Below, piece by piece: positions 26,719 through 36,121 of a DNA stretch of 64,000 bases; position 1 is the stretch's first letter, and the number at the start of each line of letters is the position of its first letter. Position numbers and translations under genes: made by a program. The notes beneath the pieces were generated by a model. That model was given only the letters and a program-made list of their open reading frames with translations. It did not search any database and had not been told where the DNA came from. The stretch is from Thiohalobacter thiocyanaticus (lineage in GTDB: Bacteria > Pseudomonadota > Gammaproteobacteria > Thiohalobacterales > Thiohalobacteraceae), in NCBI RefSeq assembly GCF_003932505.1, contig NZ_QZMU01000001.1:496001-560000 (forward strand), read 5' to 3'.

Positions 26719-27204
26719 ATGCAGGCAGCAGAGTGCAGATCGACCCTGACAGCGCTGATCGAGCGTGAGCAGCACACGCTCGCCGCGCTGAACGCCATCC
26801 TGGACGCCGAATTCCAGGCCCTGCAGACGCAGGACACTGCCGCCCTGGAACAGGCCGCCGTCGCCAAGGCCGAACGCATGCAGGATATCGAAGGCATGGA
26901 ACGACGCCTGGCCGAACTGCTCGGCCACGCCGGCTATGGCCACGACCGTGACGGCATCGAGGCCTGCATCGCCTGGTGCGACAGCACCGGTGTGCTGACC
27001 GGACGCTGGCAGACGCTACTGGAATCGCTGCAGCAGTGCCAGGAACGCAACCGCCATAATGGCGCAGCCATCGAGACCCACCGCCGCCACACCCGCTCCG
27101 CGCTGGCCGTGCTGCGCGGCCAGTCACCCGCCCCGTCCACCTACGCCGCCAGCGGCCACACCGATACCGGAGACACCGGCACCCGCCCGCTGGCCAAGGC
27201 CTGA
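26719..27204 (+). CDS. flgN: Flagellar export chaperone FlgN
   Basis: FlgN escorts FlgK and FlgL to the export apparatus. The 161-residue, largely alpha-helical product has the family feel (LTALIEREQHTLAALNAILD near the start and LEQAAVAKAERMQDIEGMER) and no membrane segment. It starts 3 bp after the flgM stop, so coupling with flgM is likely. Family conservation is low; context is the strongest argument. Confidence 0.85.
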   Translation: MQAAECRSTLTALIEREQHTLAALNAILDAEFQALQTQDTAALEQAAVAKAERMQDIEGMERRLAELLGHAGYGHDRDGIEACIAWCDSTGVLTGRWQTLLESLQQCQERNRHNGAAIETHRRHTRSALAVLRGQSPAPSTYAASGHTDTGDTGTRPLAKA

Positions 27205-27267
27205 ATTGACTGGACCGTCCACTGACGTATCATGAACTGAACCCAGTACACGGGCCGGACACCCTCC

Positions 27268-28014
27268 ATGGCGGACGCAATCGAGCAACAGGAACACTAC
27301 CGTTCCCAAAGCGAAAAGATCACCCATCCGCCGCAGGTCATCGCGCTGCTGCGCCGGTTGCATGAGAACAGGATACTGCTGCGGGTAAGGATCCCCGGCG
27401 TCGAACGTTCCTTCAACAGCCTGCTGCTCAATCTCAACCCCCAGCGCGGCTACCTGCTCCTTGACGAACTCAACGATGAGCACGCCCACCGCAAGGCACT
27501 GGAAACCGGCAGGCTGCGGGTCTTCGGCCAGCACGACGGCGTGGAGATGAACTTCAACCTGTCCATCCGTCCGGCCCGGAACCGACAGGGCGTTGGCTTC
27601 TACCAGGCCGGGCTACCGGATTGCATCCACTACATGCAGCGCCGCGCCGACTACCGCGTGCACGTGGCGATGGACATGGGCCTCAGCGTGCTGCTGCCGC
27701 TCGGCGAGGAAACCCTCCTCGACGGCCAGCTGTGCGATGTATCCATGGGGGGGCTGGGCGCGCGGCTGGAGACGGGACAGGAGATCCGCAAGGGCCTGAT
27801 CATCCCCGACTGCCGGATCCAGCTGCCGGAGGATCCCCAGTCCCTGCAGGCCGATCTGGAGGTACGCTTCGCCCTGCCGGACGAGCAGCACCAGGTCCTG
27901 CGTATGGGGGGGCGCTTCTGCAAACTCTCCTCCAGCGACAGGAGCCGGCTGCGCAAGTTCGTCACCCAGCTGGAACGCGAAATGATCCGCCGCCGCAGCC
28001 GCGGCAGCGACTGA
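27268..28014 (+). CDS. ycgR: PilZ-domain flagellar brake protein, YcgR-like
   Basis: A 248-residue protein with an N-terminal YcgR domain (about 18-115) and a C-terminal PilZ domain (about 122-235). The c-di-GMP-binding residues are visible in QRRADYR (RxxxR) and DVSMGG (DxSxxG). YcgR proteins slow the motor when c-di-GMP is high. It lies 63 bp after flgN, linking the flagellar run to the GGDEF-EAL genes in this window. Confidence 0.9.
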   Translation: MADAIEQQEHYRSQSEKITHPPQVIALLRRLHENRILLRVRIPGVERSFNSLLLNLNPQRGYLLLDELNDEHAHRKALETGRLRVFGQHDGVEMNFNLSIRPARNRQGVGFYQAGLPDCIHYMQRRADYRVHVAMDMGLSVLLPLGEETLLDGQLCDVSMGGLGARLETGQEIRKGLIIPDCRIQLPEDPQSLQADLEVRFALPDEQHQVLRMGGRFCKLSSSDRSRLRKFVTQLEREMIRRRSRGSD

Positions 28015-28015
28015 C

Positions 28016-28044
28016 TTGGGTCCGGGTCTGATCCCCGTTACAAT
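28016..28044 (+). promoter_or_regulatory. Sigma-70 promoter of tRNA-Arg
   Basis: TTGGGT, 17 bases, TACAAT, with the tRNA starting 10 bases after the -10. Good spacing and near-consensus boxes. Confidence 0.75.
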
Positions 28045-28053
28045 GGCGGCCCT

Positions 28054-28130
28054 GTCTCCGTAGCTCAGCTGGATAGAGCGACGCCCTCCTAAGGCGTAGG
28101 TCGCAGGTTCGAATCCTGCCGGGGACGCCA
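28054..28130 (+). tRNA. tRNA-Arg (anticodon CCT)
   Basis: A 77-nt cloverleaf: acceptor arms GTCTCCG/CGGGGAC with one G-T pair, D-arm TAGCTCAGCTGGATAGAGC, anticodon stem ACGCC/GGCGT with loop CTCCTAA, T-arm with GGTTCGAATCC, encoded CCA. It reads AGG codons. Confidence 0.97.
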
Positions 28131-28188
28131 TATTCCACCCCTTCCATGCCCGGTTCCGCCTGCGGGACTTCCCGGCCATAATGCCTGC

Positions 28189-29916
28189 ATGCGAGCGATC
28201 CTCAGCAAACAGCTTGAACGTTACCGATTGAGTGTCGCGCGTCCGGATGCCGTTCCGCAGCTGGCGCTGCTCGGCATCCTCGCCGGGGTGCTGGCAGGTC
28301 TTACCATCATCGCCTTCCGCCTGCTTGCCGAATGGCTTCAGTCCGGACTGCTCGCGGGCCGGGCCGGGCATTTCGCCGGGCTGGCTGCGAGTCACCGCCT
28401 CTACCTCGCCCTGCTCGGCGGCCTCGGTCTGGGCCTGCTGTTTCAGTGGCTGTCCGAGGACACGCGCCGGGTCGGCATCCTGCACGTGCTGGAACGCCTC
28501 GAGTACCACCAGGGGCGCATGCCCTGGCGCAACGCCCTGTCCCAGTTTCTGGGCGGGGCGGTCGCCATCATCAGCGGTCAGTCGATCGGGCGCGAGGGCC
28601 CCAGTGCCCACCTGGGCGCGGCCAGCAGCAACCTGCCGGCCCAGTGGCTGCAACTGCCCAACAACAGTCTGCGCGTCACCGCCGCCTGCGGGGTCGCGGC
28701 CGGCATTGCGGCCTCCTTCAACACGCCGCTGGCCGGCGTGGCCTTCGCCATGGAGGTACTGATGCTGGAATATACCGTTGCCGGCTTCACCCCGGTCATC
28801 CTCGCCACCGTCAGCGCCACCATGCTCAGCCGCCTGGTATTCGGAGACCAGATCGCCTTCAGCGTACCGGCCATCAGCCTCGGTTCCCTGTCGGAGCTGC
28901 CGTATATCATGATAGTGGGTATTCTGATCGGCATGATCGGTGCGGCCTTCCTGGTCCTGCTGCAACTGTTCACCCGCCTGCACGCCCCCCTGCCCGTCTG
29001 GCTGCGCTTCAGTCTCGCCGGCGGCGCCGTCGGTCTGGCGGGCATGGTCGTGCCCCAGGTAATGGGCATCGGGGACCAGACCATCACGGACACCTTCAAT
29101 GGCCACCACGGCCTGACGTTACTGACATCGATCCTGATCCTGAAACTGCTGGCCACGACCTTCACCATCGGCGCCGGCATCCCCGGCGGCATGATCGGTC
29201 CGTCCCTGGTGATCGGTGCGGCGGGCGGCGGCCTGCTCGGCATGCTCGGCATGGATGCGGGAATCAGTGCCCCGGACTCCCTCGGCCTCTATGTCCTGGT
29301 CGGCATGGGTGCGATGATGGCGGCGATCCTCCAGGCGCCGCTGGCGGGACTGATCGCCATCCTGGAACTGACCCGATCACCCGACGTCATCCTGCCCGGC
29401 ATGCTCGCGGTCGTCTCCGCCACCATCACGGCCGGCCTGTTCACTCAGCGTGAGTCGGCCTTCCATACCATGCTGCGCAACCTGGGCATGGATTACCGCA
29501 ATGATCCGGTCAAGCAGTCGCTGCGACGCGTCGGGGTGACGGCCGCGATGCAGACCGCCTTTACCGTACTGCCACGCCGGGTCGAGCGCACCCGGCTCGA
29601 TGAGGAGCTCAAGGACAATCTTCAGTGGATCGTGATCCGGGAGCCGGAACAGGCCGATGTGCTGCTGGCCGCCGTGGATCTGGTGCAGGCCGTTGCCCGG
29701 GACGCCGAAGCAACGGAGTTCGACCTCATGGATATTCCGGGCACCCGTCTGCAGACGACCGGGGTCGACCGCCAGGCCAGCCTGCAGGAAGCCCATGCCA
29801 GAATGCAGGCGACGGGAGCCGAGGCCCTGCTGGTGACGCGTTATGCCGCACCGGGTCTGAAACGGGTGGAAGGGATACTGACCGCCGAGGGCATCGCGCA
29901 GACCTACCGTCTCTGA
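28189..29916 (+). CDS. ClC-family chloride channel/antiporter with CBS domains
   Basis: A polytopic inner-membrane ClC protein of 575 residues. The core (about 20-430) contains GREGPSAHLG with the gating Glu and GIPGGMIGPS. The region matching GSGIP reads VGILHV, so the central anion-coordinating serine seems absent, as in some bacterial branches. Residues about 445-575 form a CBS pair. Whether it is a channel or a proton-coupled exchanger cannot be told. It follows the tRNA and is convergent with the two-component genes. Confidence 0.88.
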   Translation: MRAILSKQLERYRLSVARPDAVPQLALLGILAGVLAGLTIIAFRLLAEWLQSGLLAGRAGHFAGLAASHRLYLALLGGLGLGLLFQWLSEDTRRVGILHVLERLEYHQGRMPWRNALSQFLGGAVAIISGQSIGREGPSAHLGAASSNLPAQWLQLPNNSLRVTAACGVAAGIAASFNTPLAGVAFAMEVLMLEYTVAGFTPVILATVSATMLSRLVFGDQIAFSVPAISLGSLSELPYIMIVGILIGMIGAAFLVLLQLFTRLHAPLPVWLRFSLAGGAVGLAGMVVPQVMGIGDQTITDTFNGHHGLTLLTSILILKLLATTFTIGAGIPGGMIGPSLVIGAAGGGLLGMLGMDAGISAPDSLGLYVLVGMGAMMAAILQAPLAGLIAILELTRSPDVILPGMLAVVSATITAGLFTQRESAFHTMLRNLGMDYRNDPVKQSLRRVGVTAAMQTAFTVLPRRVERTRLDEELKDNLQWIVIREPEQADVLLAAVDLVQAVARDAEATEFDLMDIPGTRLQTTGVDRQASLQEAHARMQATGAEALLVTRYAAPGLKRVEGILTAEGIAQTYRL

Positions 29917-29962
29917 AGTCCGGGCACGGTCACCGCTGCTACACGCGGCATGAGCGATGGGA

Positions 29963-30331
29963 TCAGGCGGGTTGCAGCAGCCGCTCGATCTTTTCCATCA
30001 GGCGGGCGAAATCCACCGGCTTGGTGTCATAGTCGTCGCAGCCGGCGGCGAAGGCCCGCTCCCGATCCTCGGCCATGGCATGCGCGGTCAGCACCACGAT
30101 GGGGATATGGGCCGTGCGGTCCTCACCTTTCAGGACCCGGGTCGCCTCCCAGCCATCGAGGTCAGGCAGACTCAGGTCCATCAGGATCAGTTCCGGTTGT
30201 TCCGTTCCCGCCAGCGCCACCCCGGTATGACCGCTGACCGCCGTCAGCACCTCATGACCGCGCCGGGTCAGGCGGCGGCTGAGCATGTCGCGGTTCATCT
30301 CATTGTCTTCAACCAGCAGCAGTCTCGCCAT
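29963..30331 (-). CDS. Single-domain response regulator
   Basis: A stand-alone receiver of 122 residues: LLLVEDNEMNRD, acceptor Asp in LILMDLSLPDLDG, the T in VLTAHAMA, K in YDTKPVD. Start ATG 30331 (MARLLLVEDNE) lies inside the 3' end of the hybrid kinase gene (23-bp overlap), implying translational coupling. It resembles the DivK/CheY-like receivers placed after hybrid kinases. Confidence 0.9.
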   Translation of the reverse strand: MARLLLVEDNEMNRDMLSRRLTRRGHEVLTAVSGHTGVALAGTEQPELILMDLSLPDLDGWEATRVLKGEDRTAHIPIVVLTAHAMAEDRERAFAAGCDDYDTKPVDFARLMEKIERLLQPA

Positions 30332-32177
30332 TGACCAGTTCCTGCAGCAGCGACACCAGCTGCTGTCTGAGGTTGACCCCCTTGGGCACGATCCGCGCAC
30401 GCTGCAGTTCCAGCTCCCGGCGGTCGGCCGGATTGATGTCCATGGCCGAGACGACCACCAGCGGCAGCTCCGTGGTCAGGGGATTGGCGCGCAACCATTT
30501 GATGAAGTCAAAGCCGTTCATGTTGGGGAGGATGAGATCGGTGCAGATCAGGTGCGGGCGCTGCGACTCCAGCAGCGCGATCGCCTCCCGGCCGTCACGG
30601 GCCTCGATGACCTCGATCCCTTCGGCTTGCAGGGTCCGGCTGATCAGGTCACGGCTGGAGGCATTGTCATCCACAATGAGCGCCTTGCCCGCGTTCCCCG
30701 GGCCAGCGGTATCCCCAACCCGGTCACGGGTCGCCGGCACCGTCGTCCGGGAGGCCGGCTCCGGAAGCAGCTGGCCGAAATCGGCCGGCAGGTGGATGGT
30801 GAAGCGGCTGCCGCTGCCCGGTTCACTGTCGACCTCGATGCGTCCGCCCAGCTTTTCACAGAAGCGGCGGCTGATCGCCAGGCCCAGGCCGGTGCCCCCG
30901 TACTTGCGGGTGCTGGAGGAGTCGACCTGCGAGAATTCCTGGAACAGGCGGCCGAGTTTCTCCGGTGCGATGCCGATACCGGTATCCTCGACTACGAACT
31001 GTACCCAGTCCTCGCCCCTCTCCCGACGCCGGGAGAGCTGCAGCCGGACCTTGCCGTCCTCGGTGAACTTGGCCGCGTTGCTGAGCAGGTTCATCAGCAC
31101 CTGGCGCAGCTTGGTCTCGTCCGAGAACATCCGGCCGGGGGGGTCGGGGACCTCGACCTGGAGATGGTTGTTGTTGCGCAACATCATCGGCTGGATGTTG
31201 TCAACCACGTCGCTGACCAGATCCCGGAGCTGGAACATGACCGGATTGATCTCGATCTTGCCCGCCTCGATCTTGGACAGGTCCAGCACGTCGTTGATCA
31301 GGGACAGCAGGTGCCGGCCGGCGGAGTTGATCTTGTGTAGATCGGGGGTGAGTTCCCTGGCCCCGATATCCCCGGCCTCCTCCTCCAGCATTTCGCTGTA
31401 GCCGATGATGGCGTTCAGCGGCGTGCGCAGTTCATGACTCATGTTGGCCAGAAAGGCACTCTTGGCGCGGCTGACCGAACGCGCCTCTTCCGCGGCCTGC
31501 TCCAGTTCGCGCTGCTGCGCCATCAACCGGTCCAGCATCTGGTTGAAGAACCTCGACAGATAACCGAACTCGTCCTCGCGCGAGATATCCAGGCGCACCT
31601 CCCGGCGGCCCTCGGAGACGGCGCGGGTGGCACTGACCAGCTGCTGCAGGGGGCGGTGCACGATGGTGCGGATGGACCAGGTCAGAAACAGGCCGAACAC
31701 CAGCAGGGTGGCGAATATGCCGATCACCAGCTGGTTGCGACGCTGCGCAACCAGCTCGTCGAGGTTCGGGTGGAAGACCTCGAGGTCGATGTCCTGGCCC
31801 GGGGCCAGCGCCGTGGGCAGGTGGCGCTCGATCACATCCTGTCCGTCGGCATCACCGACCAGGAAATCCTGCTGGCCGAGACTCAGCCCGATGGCGGAGA
31901 AACCGCTGCCCTGCTGCAATTCGGCCATGCGCGCGGTCAGGTCGGCAGTCTCGCCGGCCGCGCCGGCCTCGACCAGACTGGCCACCTGGTAGGCGATGCG
32001 GTCGGCCCCGGCCTCGAAGTCCGCCTGCAGGCGGGATTCCATGTCACGCAGCAGCCAGGTCGCGACGATGAACACCGCCACGATGATCACCCACATCACC
32101 AGGGCGGTGATCTTGACCGCGATGCTGGCCTGCCAGTTGCGGGTCCAGTCGTCAGAGACAATGACTTCATTCACCAT
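30309..32177 (-). CDS. Hybrid sensor histidine kinase
   Basis: A membrane kinase of about 622 residues: TM1 (about 20-43), a periplasmic sensor segment of about 100 residues, TM2 (around 150-172), HAMP, coiled coil, HisKA with FLANMSHELRTPLNAIIGY (about 245), HATPase with GTGLGLAISRRF, and a C-terminal receiver (about 500-615, Asp in LICTDLILPNMNG). ATG 32177 has GGA at 7 bases; ATG 32189 is an alternative. Input unknown. The separate receiver gene downstream is the likely phosphate acceptor. Confidence 0.9.
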   Translation of the reverse strand: MVNEVIVSDDWTRNWQASIAVKITALVMWVIIVAVFIVATWLLRDMESRLQADFEAGADRIAYQVASLVEAGAAGETADLTARMAELQQGSGFSAIGLSLGQQDFLVGDADGQDVIERHLPTALAPGQDIDLEVFHPNLDELVAQRRNQLVIGIFATLLVFGLFLTWSIRTIVHRPLQQLVSATRAVSEGRREVRLDISREDEFGYLSRFFNQMLDRLMAQQRELEQAAEEARSVSRAKSAFLANMSHELRTPLNAIIGYSEMLEEEAGDIGARELTPDLHKINSAGRHLLSLINDVLDLSKIEAGKIEINPVMFQLRDLVSDVVDNIQPMMLRNNNHLQVEVPDPPGRMFSDETKLRQVLMNLLSNAAKFTEDGKVRLQLSRRRERGEDWVQFVVEDTGIGIAPEKLGRLFQEFSQVDSSSTRKYGGTGLGLAISRRFCEKLGGRIEVDSEPGSGSRFTIHLPADFGQLLPEPASRTTVPATRDRVGDTAGPGNAGKALIVDDNASSRDLISRTLQAEGIEVIEARDGREAIALLESQRPHLICTDLILPNMNGFDFIKWLRANPLTTELPLVVVSAMDINPADRRELELQRARIVPKGVNLRQQLVSLLQELVNGETAAG

Positions 32178-32209
32178 CCGGCGTTCCATCCTGAGCAGCA
32201 GGTTTGCAG

Positions 32210-32311
32210 GTTACCCGAAACGCCAGTTCGGGATCGTCGGCCGCATGGACGCGGCCGTCGAGCGTACATGGATGTATTCGCAGCGCATCCCGAACCGGCG
32301 TTTCGGGTAAC
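32210..32311. repeat. 102-bp nested palindrome
   Basis: The outer arms GTTACCCGAAACGCCAGTTC(GGGAT) and their inverse (25 bp, two mismatches) enclose an inner perfect hairpin CGGCCGC/GCGGCCG. It fills the gap between the small membrane protein and the kinase gene. There is no T-tract, so it is not a classic terminator. Confidence 0.85.
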
Positions 32312-32331
32312 GGAATCCACTCCTGATACAA

Positions 32332-32712
32332 CTAACGAAACCCCAGCCAGCGCAGCCCCATCACCATGGGACAGATATTGGTCATGCCGGCCATGAACAG
32401 CATGAAACCGATGAACCAGGGAAAGAACCAGGCGACTTCGGGCAGGCCGATATAACTGATCAGCAGCAGCACGAACACGATCAGCCGCAGCATCCGCTCG
32501 GCATCGAAGCCGAAGCGCGGACAATGACCCATGAACGGATCGTGGTAGTCGGCACCGTAGCGCAGCCGGGACACGATGATGGGAATACGCCAGTTGGTCA
32601 CACCCTCGAACAGCAGCACACCCATGTAGATATAGATCGGAATGGGTGCCTGCAGATACAACAGCACGATCAGTGTCGTACCGAGGATGAATCGGTAGGC
32701 TCGCTCACTCAT
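32332..32712 (-). CDS. Small membrane protein with C-terminal ICPMVM motif (paralogue of 44997-45374)
   Basis: A 126-residue protein with about four hydrophobic segments. It starts MSERAYRFILG and contains LLFEGVTNWRIP, AERMLRLIVF and the C-terminal ICPMVMGLRWLGFR. The CP motif after a hydrophobic hairpin resembles the DUF2892/YgaP membrane domain, here apparently as a longer variant. Its paralogue lies beside a membrane GGDEF-EAL gene. Both therefore sit upstream of membrane signalling proteins. Function unknown. Confidence 0.72.
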   Translation of the reverse strand: MSERAYRFILGTTLIVLLYLQAPIPIYIYMGVLLFEGVTNWRIPIIVSRLRYGADYHDPFMGHCPRFGFDAERMLRLIVFVLLLISYIGLPEVAWFFPWFIGFMLFMAGMTNICPMVMGLRWLGFR

Positions 32713-32815
32713 GATTTCGCTCGTATGCCGTCTTTGTTTCACAGCCCTGACAGGGACTGCCATTTGTTTCTATAACGGCGCGAGCGGAGAGGCCTTGACC
32801 CTCGGGACAGGCGAT

Positions 32816-35014
32816 TCAGTGCTGCAGCTGGCGGCGGGCCCCGATCACGTTGGGCAGCTGGCCGATCCGGGTGAGAACCCGGCTGAGCTCTTCCAGATCA
32901 CTGATTTCAATGCTTAATTTCATATTGGCGGCATGGTCGTGCTTGTCGGTGACGGTATTGACCCCGAGCACGTTGATCTTCTCGGTGGCCAGCACCGAGG
33001 TGATGTCGCGCAGCAGCCCGGACCGGTCGTAGGCCAGGATCTGGATATCGACCGGATAGACCCGCTGCTGGGTGCCGCCCCAGCTGACCTCGATCAGGCG
33101 TTCATGCTCCTTCTGGTACAGGCGCAGCACGTTGGGGCAGTCACGACGGTGGATGGTCACACCCCGGCCGCGGGTGATGTAGCCCACGATCGGATCCTGT
33201 GGCACCGGGTGGCAGCAACGGGCCATGTGGGTGAGCAGATTGCCCACGCCGAGGATGCGCACGTCGCCGCCTTCGTCGCCGCGGTTGCTGGGGCGACTGA
33301 GCGGAATGGCGGCTTCCTCCCGGGTAAAGAGCTCATTGGCCGCGCTGACGATCTGGGTGCTGCCCACATCGCCCTTGCCGATGGCCACCAGCAGGTCCTG
33401 CAGATTGTCGAAACGCAAACGCCTGGCCAGCTCCTCCCAGTTCATGTTGTCCAGGCCCAGTCGGTCCAGCTCGCGTTCCAGCGCCGTGCGCCCGGCGGCG
33501 AGGTTCTTGTCCCGGTCCTGCTGATGGAACCAGTGGCGTACCTTGGCCCGCGCCCGCGAGGACTTGAGGTAGCCCAGGTGCGGGCTGAGCCAGTCGCGGC
33601 TGGGGGTGCCGTTGCGGGTGGTGAGGATCTCAACCTGCTCGCCGTTGTGCAGCTCGTAGGTCAGCGGCACGATCTGGCCGTCGATCTTAGCCCCGCGGCA
33701 GCGATGCCCGATCTCGGTGTGGATGTGATAGGCGAAGTCCAGCGGCGTGGCCCCCTGCGGCAGGTCGACCACCTGACCCTGAGGGGTGAGCACATAGACC
33801 CGGTCGCCGGTCTCGGACTTGAAGCGGTCGACGAAGTCGCTGGCGGTGGATTCCTCGTCGCGCCATTCGATGAGCTGACGCAGCCAGGCGATCTTCTGCT
33901 CGAAGCTCTGGTCGAAACGCCCGCCTTCCTTGTAGCGCCAGTGCGCGGCCACCCCGAGTTCGGCATGCTCATGCATCTCGCGGGTACGGATCTGGATCTC
34001 GAGCGTGCGCCCGCCGGGACCGACCACCGCCGTATGCAGGGAACGGTAATTGTTCTCCTTGGGATTGGCGATGTAGTCGTCGAACTCGCGCGGGATATGG
34101 TGCCAGAGACTGTGCACCACGCCGAGCGCGGCATAGCAGTCCGCCACCTGCTCGACCAGGATACGCACGGCACGTACATCGAAGATCTCGTGGAAGCCGA
34201 CGTTCTTGCGCTGCATTTTGCGCCAGATACTGTAGATGTGCTTGACCCGGCCGCTGACATCGCCCGCGACGCCGGCGGCCTGCAGCTCGTTGCGGATGCT
34301 GGATACCACATGATCGATATAGCGTTCCCGATCCAGGCGACGTTCGTCCAGATAGGTGGCGATATCCTTGTAGACTTCCGGTTCCAGGTAGCGCAGGGAA
34401 AGATCTTCCAGCTCCCACTTGATCTGGCCGATGCCGAGGCGGTTGGCCAGCGGCGCATAGAGTTCCAGCGTCTCGCGGGCGATGCGCCGCTGACTCGGCG
34501 CATCCAGATGCCGCAGGGTGCGCATGTTGTGCAGGCGGTCAGCCAGCTTGATCAGGATGACGCGGATATCCTCGGCCATGGCCAGCAGCAGCTTGCGCAG
34601 GCTTTCGGCATGTTCCTGCGCCTTCTGCGCGGCATCGCGGTAGCGGCTGATCTGCCCCATCTTGGTCACGCCGTCGACCAGGCGGGCGATGTCCGGGCCG
34701 AAACCGCTATGCACCTCGACCAGCGTAACCGGGGTGTCCTCGACCGCGTCGTGCAGGATGGCCGCGCAGACGGATTCATGGTCCAGTCCCAGCTGATGCA
34801 CGATCTCGGCCACGGCCAGCACATGGGTCAGGTAAGGCTCGCCCGAGGCCCGGCGCTGGCCGGCATGGGCGCGGGCGGCAAAATCCACGGCCTGTTCGAC
34901 CAGCGCCTGCTGGGCCTCGCCGAAACCCTGCGCCAGGGCAGCACGGTACTGCGCCAGGTCGGGATCCTCCCGCCCCGGCGGTGCCTGAATGCTCGACTGA
35001 CTCACGCTGACCAT
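32816..35014 (-). CDS. relA: RelA-subfamily (p)ppGpp synthetase with intact-looking HD hydrolase domain
   Basis: A 732-residue long RSH protein. Domains: HD hydrolase (about 40-190), synthetase (about 235-375), TGS (about 395-455), helical/CC region and C-terminal ACT (about 655-730). The synthetase region reads IWRKMQRKNVGFHEIFDVRA and carries EFDD, the EXDD form of RelA; SpoT-type enzymes have RXKD. Yet the HD domain keeps AILHDAVEDT and KLADRLHNMRTL, which E. coli RelA has lost. Monocistronic, minus strand. It could be called spoT, but the synthetase half favours RelA. Confidence 0.88.
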   Translation of the reverse strand: MVSVSQSSIQAPPGREDPDLAQYRAALAQGFGEAQQALVEQAVDFAARAHAGQRRASGEPYLTHVLAVAEIVHQLGLDHESVCAAILHDAVEDTPVTLVEVHSGFGPDIARLVDGVTKMGQISRYRDAAQKAQEHAESLRKLLLAMAEDIRVILIKLADRLHNMRTLRHLDAPSQRRIARETLELYAPLANRLGIGQIKWELEDLSLRYLEPEVYKDIATYLDERRLDRERYIDHVVSSIRNELQAAGVAGDVSGRVKHIYSIWRKMQRKNVGFHEIFDVRAVRILVEQVADCYAALGVVHSLWHHIPREFDDYIANPKENNYRSLHTAVVGPGGRTLEIQIRTREMHEHAELGVAAHWRYKEGGRFDQSFEQKIAWLRQLIEWRDEESTASDFVDRFKSETGDRVYVLTPQGQVVDLPQGATPLDFAYHIHTEIGHRCRGAKIDGQIVPLTYELHNGEQVEILTTRNGTPSRDWLSPHLGYLKSSRARAKVRHWFHQQDRDKNLAAGRTALERELDRLGLDNMNWEELARRLRFDNLQDLLVAIGKGDVGSTQIVSAANELFTREEAAIPLSRPSNRGDEGGDVRILGVGNLLTHMARCCHPVPQDPIVGYITRGRGVTIHRRDCPNVLRLYQKEHERLIEVSWGGTQQRVYPVDIQILAYDRSGLLRDITSVLATEKINVLGVNTVTDKHDHAANMKLSIEISDLEELSRVLTRIGQLPNVIGARRQLQH

Positions 35015-35139
35015 GGCTGCTGAAACGGCTCCAAAGATGCTACGACCCGCATTTTCATACTGACAAGATGCCGGTGCTCTAACAGTTATTCAAGGAAAGA
35101 ATCGTTCCCCGGTCAAGCAGGAGGGGTGCGGCGGCGGCG

Positions 35140-36063
35140 TCAGAACCCGGACGACACCCACTGATACCACAGGGGCAGGGTTACCAGGCTCAAAAGTGTC
35201 GAAACAGTCACAGTCATGGCATAGAGGGCACTGTCCAGGCCGTAGCGGTCGCACAGGACGATGCCGATGACCATGCTCGGCATGGCCGCCTCCAGCACCA
35301 CGGCGGTGCGTACCCAGCCCTCCAGACCGAGCAGCCCCGCCCCACCCCAGACCAGCAGCGGCATCAGCAGCAGCTGGATGATCACCGGATTGGCCAGGGC
35401 GACGACCTCCAACTGGCCGCGGGCGGGCCAGAACAGGCCCATGCCCAGGGCCAGCAGCATCAGCGGCACCACCGCGCTGGCCAGGCTGGCGAGCACCGAG
35501 TCGAGCATGGCCGGGACCGGCACGGCGGCGAGATTCAGCCCCACCGCGATCAGCGCCGCCCACAAGGGCGGCACCTTCAGCAGGCGGGTGAATATGCCGG
35601 TGTCGGGACCGCGGTCGCCGTAGCGCTGGGCAACCAGGATACCGAGCGTCAGCAGCAGTGGTGTGCAGGCGAACAGGTCATACTGGATGGCGATGCTGCG
35701 GGCCTGGGGACCGAAGGTGTTTTCCAGCACCGGCAGGCCGAGGTAGGTGACATTGGGAAAGGCGGCAGCCAGCATCAGGGCCGCGCTCTTGCGGCGCGAC
35801 AGGCCGCACAGCCGGCACAACAGGCGGCTCAGCGCCAGCGCCGAGACCACACCGGTGATCGCCAGGGCCGAGATCTTGAAGGTGGACCAGCCCAGCTCGG
35901 CCTGCCACAGGGTCAGCAGCACCAGCGCCGGCAGCAGAACGTAGAACACCACATCAGTGATGCCGCGGCGCAGTTGCTCCGGCGGCAGGCCGCCCAGCCC
36001 GATGTGGCGCACCACCACACCCAGGGCGACGATCACGAACATCTCCAGGATGGTCTGCAGCAT
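35140..36063 (-). CDS. AEC-family permease (auxin efflux carrier/malonate-type)
   Basis: An inner-membrane protein of 307 residues with about ten hydrophobic segments in two five-helix halves, as in the AEC (membrane transport) family. Related proteins carry organic acids or unidentified anions; no substrate can be assigned here. The ATG at 36063 is 59 bp from the 287-bp palindromic element, which occupies the position of its promoter region. Confidence 0.85.
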   Translation of the reverse strand: MLQTILEMFVIVALGVVVRHIGLGGLPPEQLRRGITDVVFYVLLPALVLLTLWQAELGWSTFKISALAITGVVSALALSRLLCRLCGLSRRKSAALMLAAAFPNVTYLGLPVLENTFGPQARSIAIQYDLFACTPLLLTLGILVAQRYGDRGPDTGIFTRLLKVPPLWAALIAVGLNLAAVPVPAMLDSVLASLASAVVPLMLLALGMGLFWPARGQLEVVALANPVIIQLLLMPLLVWGGAGLLGLEGWVRTAVVLEAAMPSMVIGIVLCDRYGLDSALYAMTVTVSTLLSLVTLPLWYQWVSSGF

Positions 36064-36121
36064 AATTGACCGAGGCGTCTCTGATTAACTCGTCATTGAG
36101 GGAATGGCAGGATTATTTGAA

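Noticed and set aside
28054..28130. tRNA-Arg as the attachment site of an integrated island
   Set aside because: No integrase, no repeated 3' tRNA fragment and no foreign-looking genes follow; the neighbouring genes have ordinary composition.
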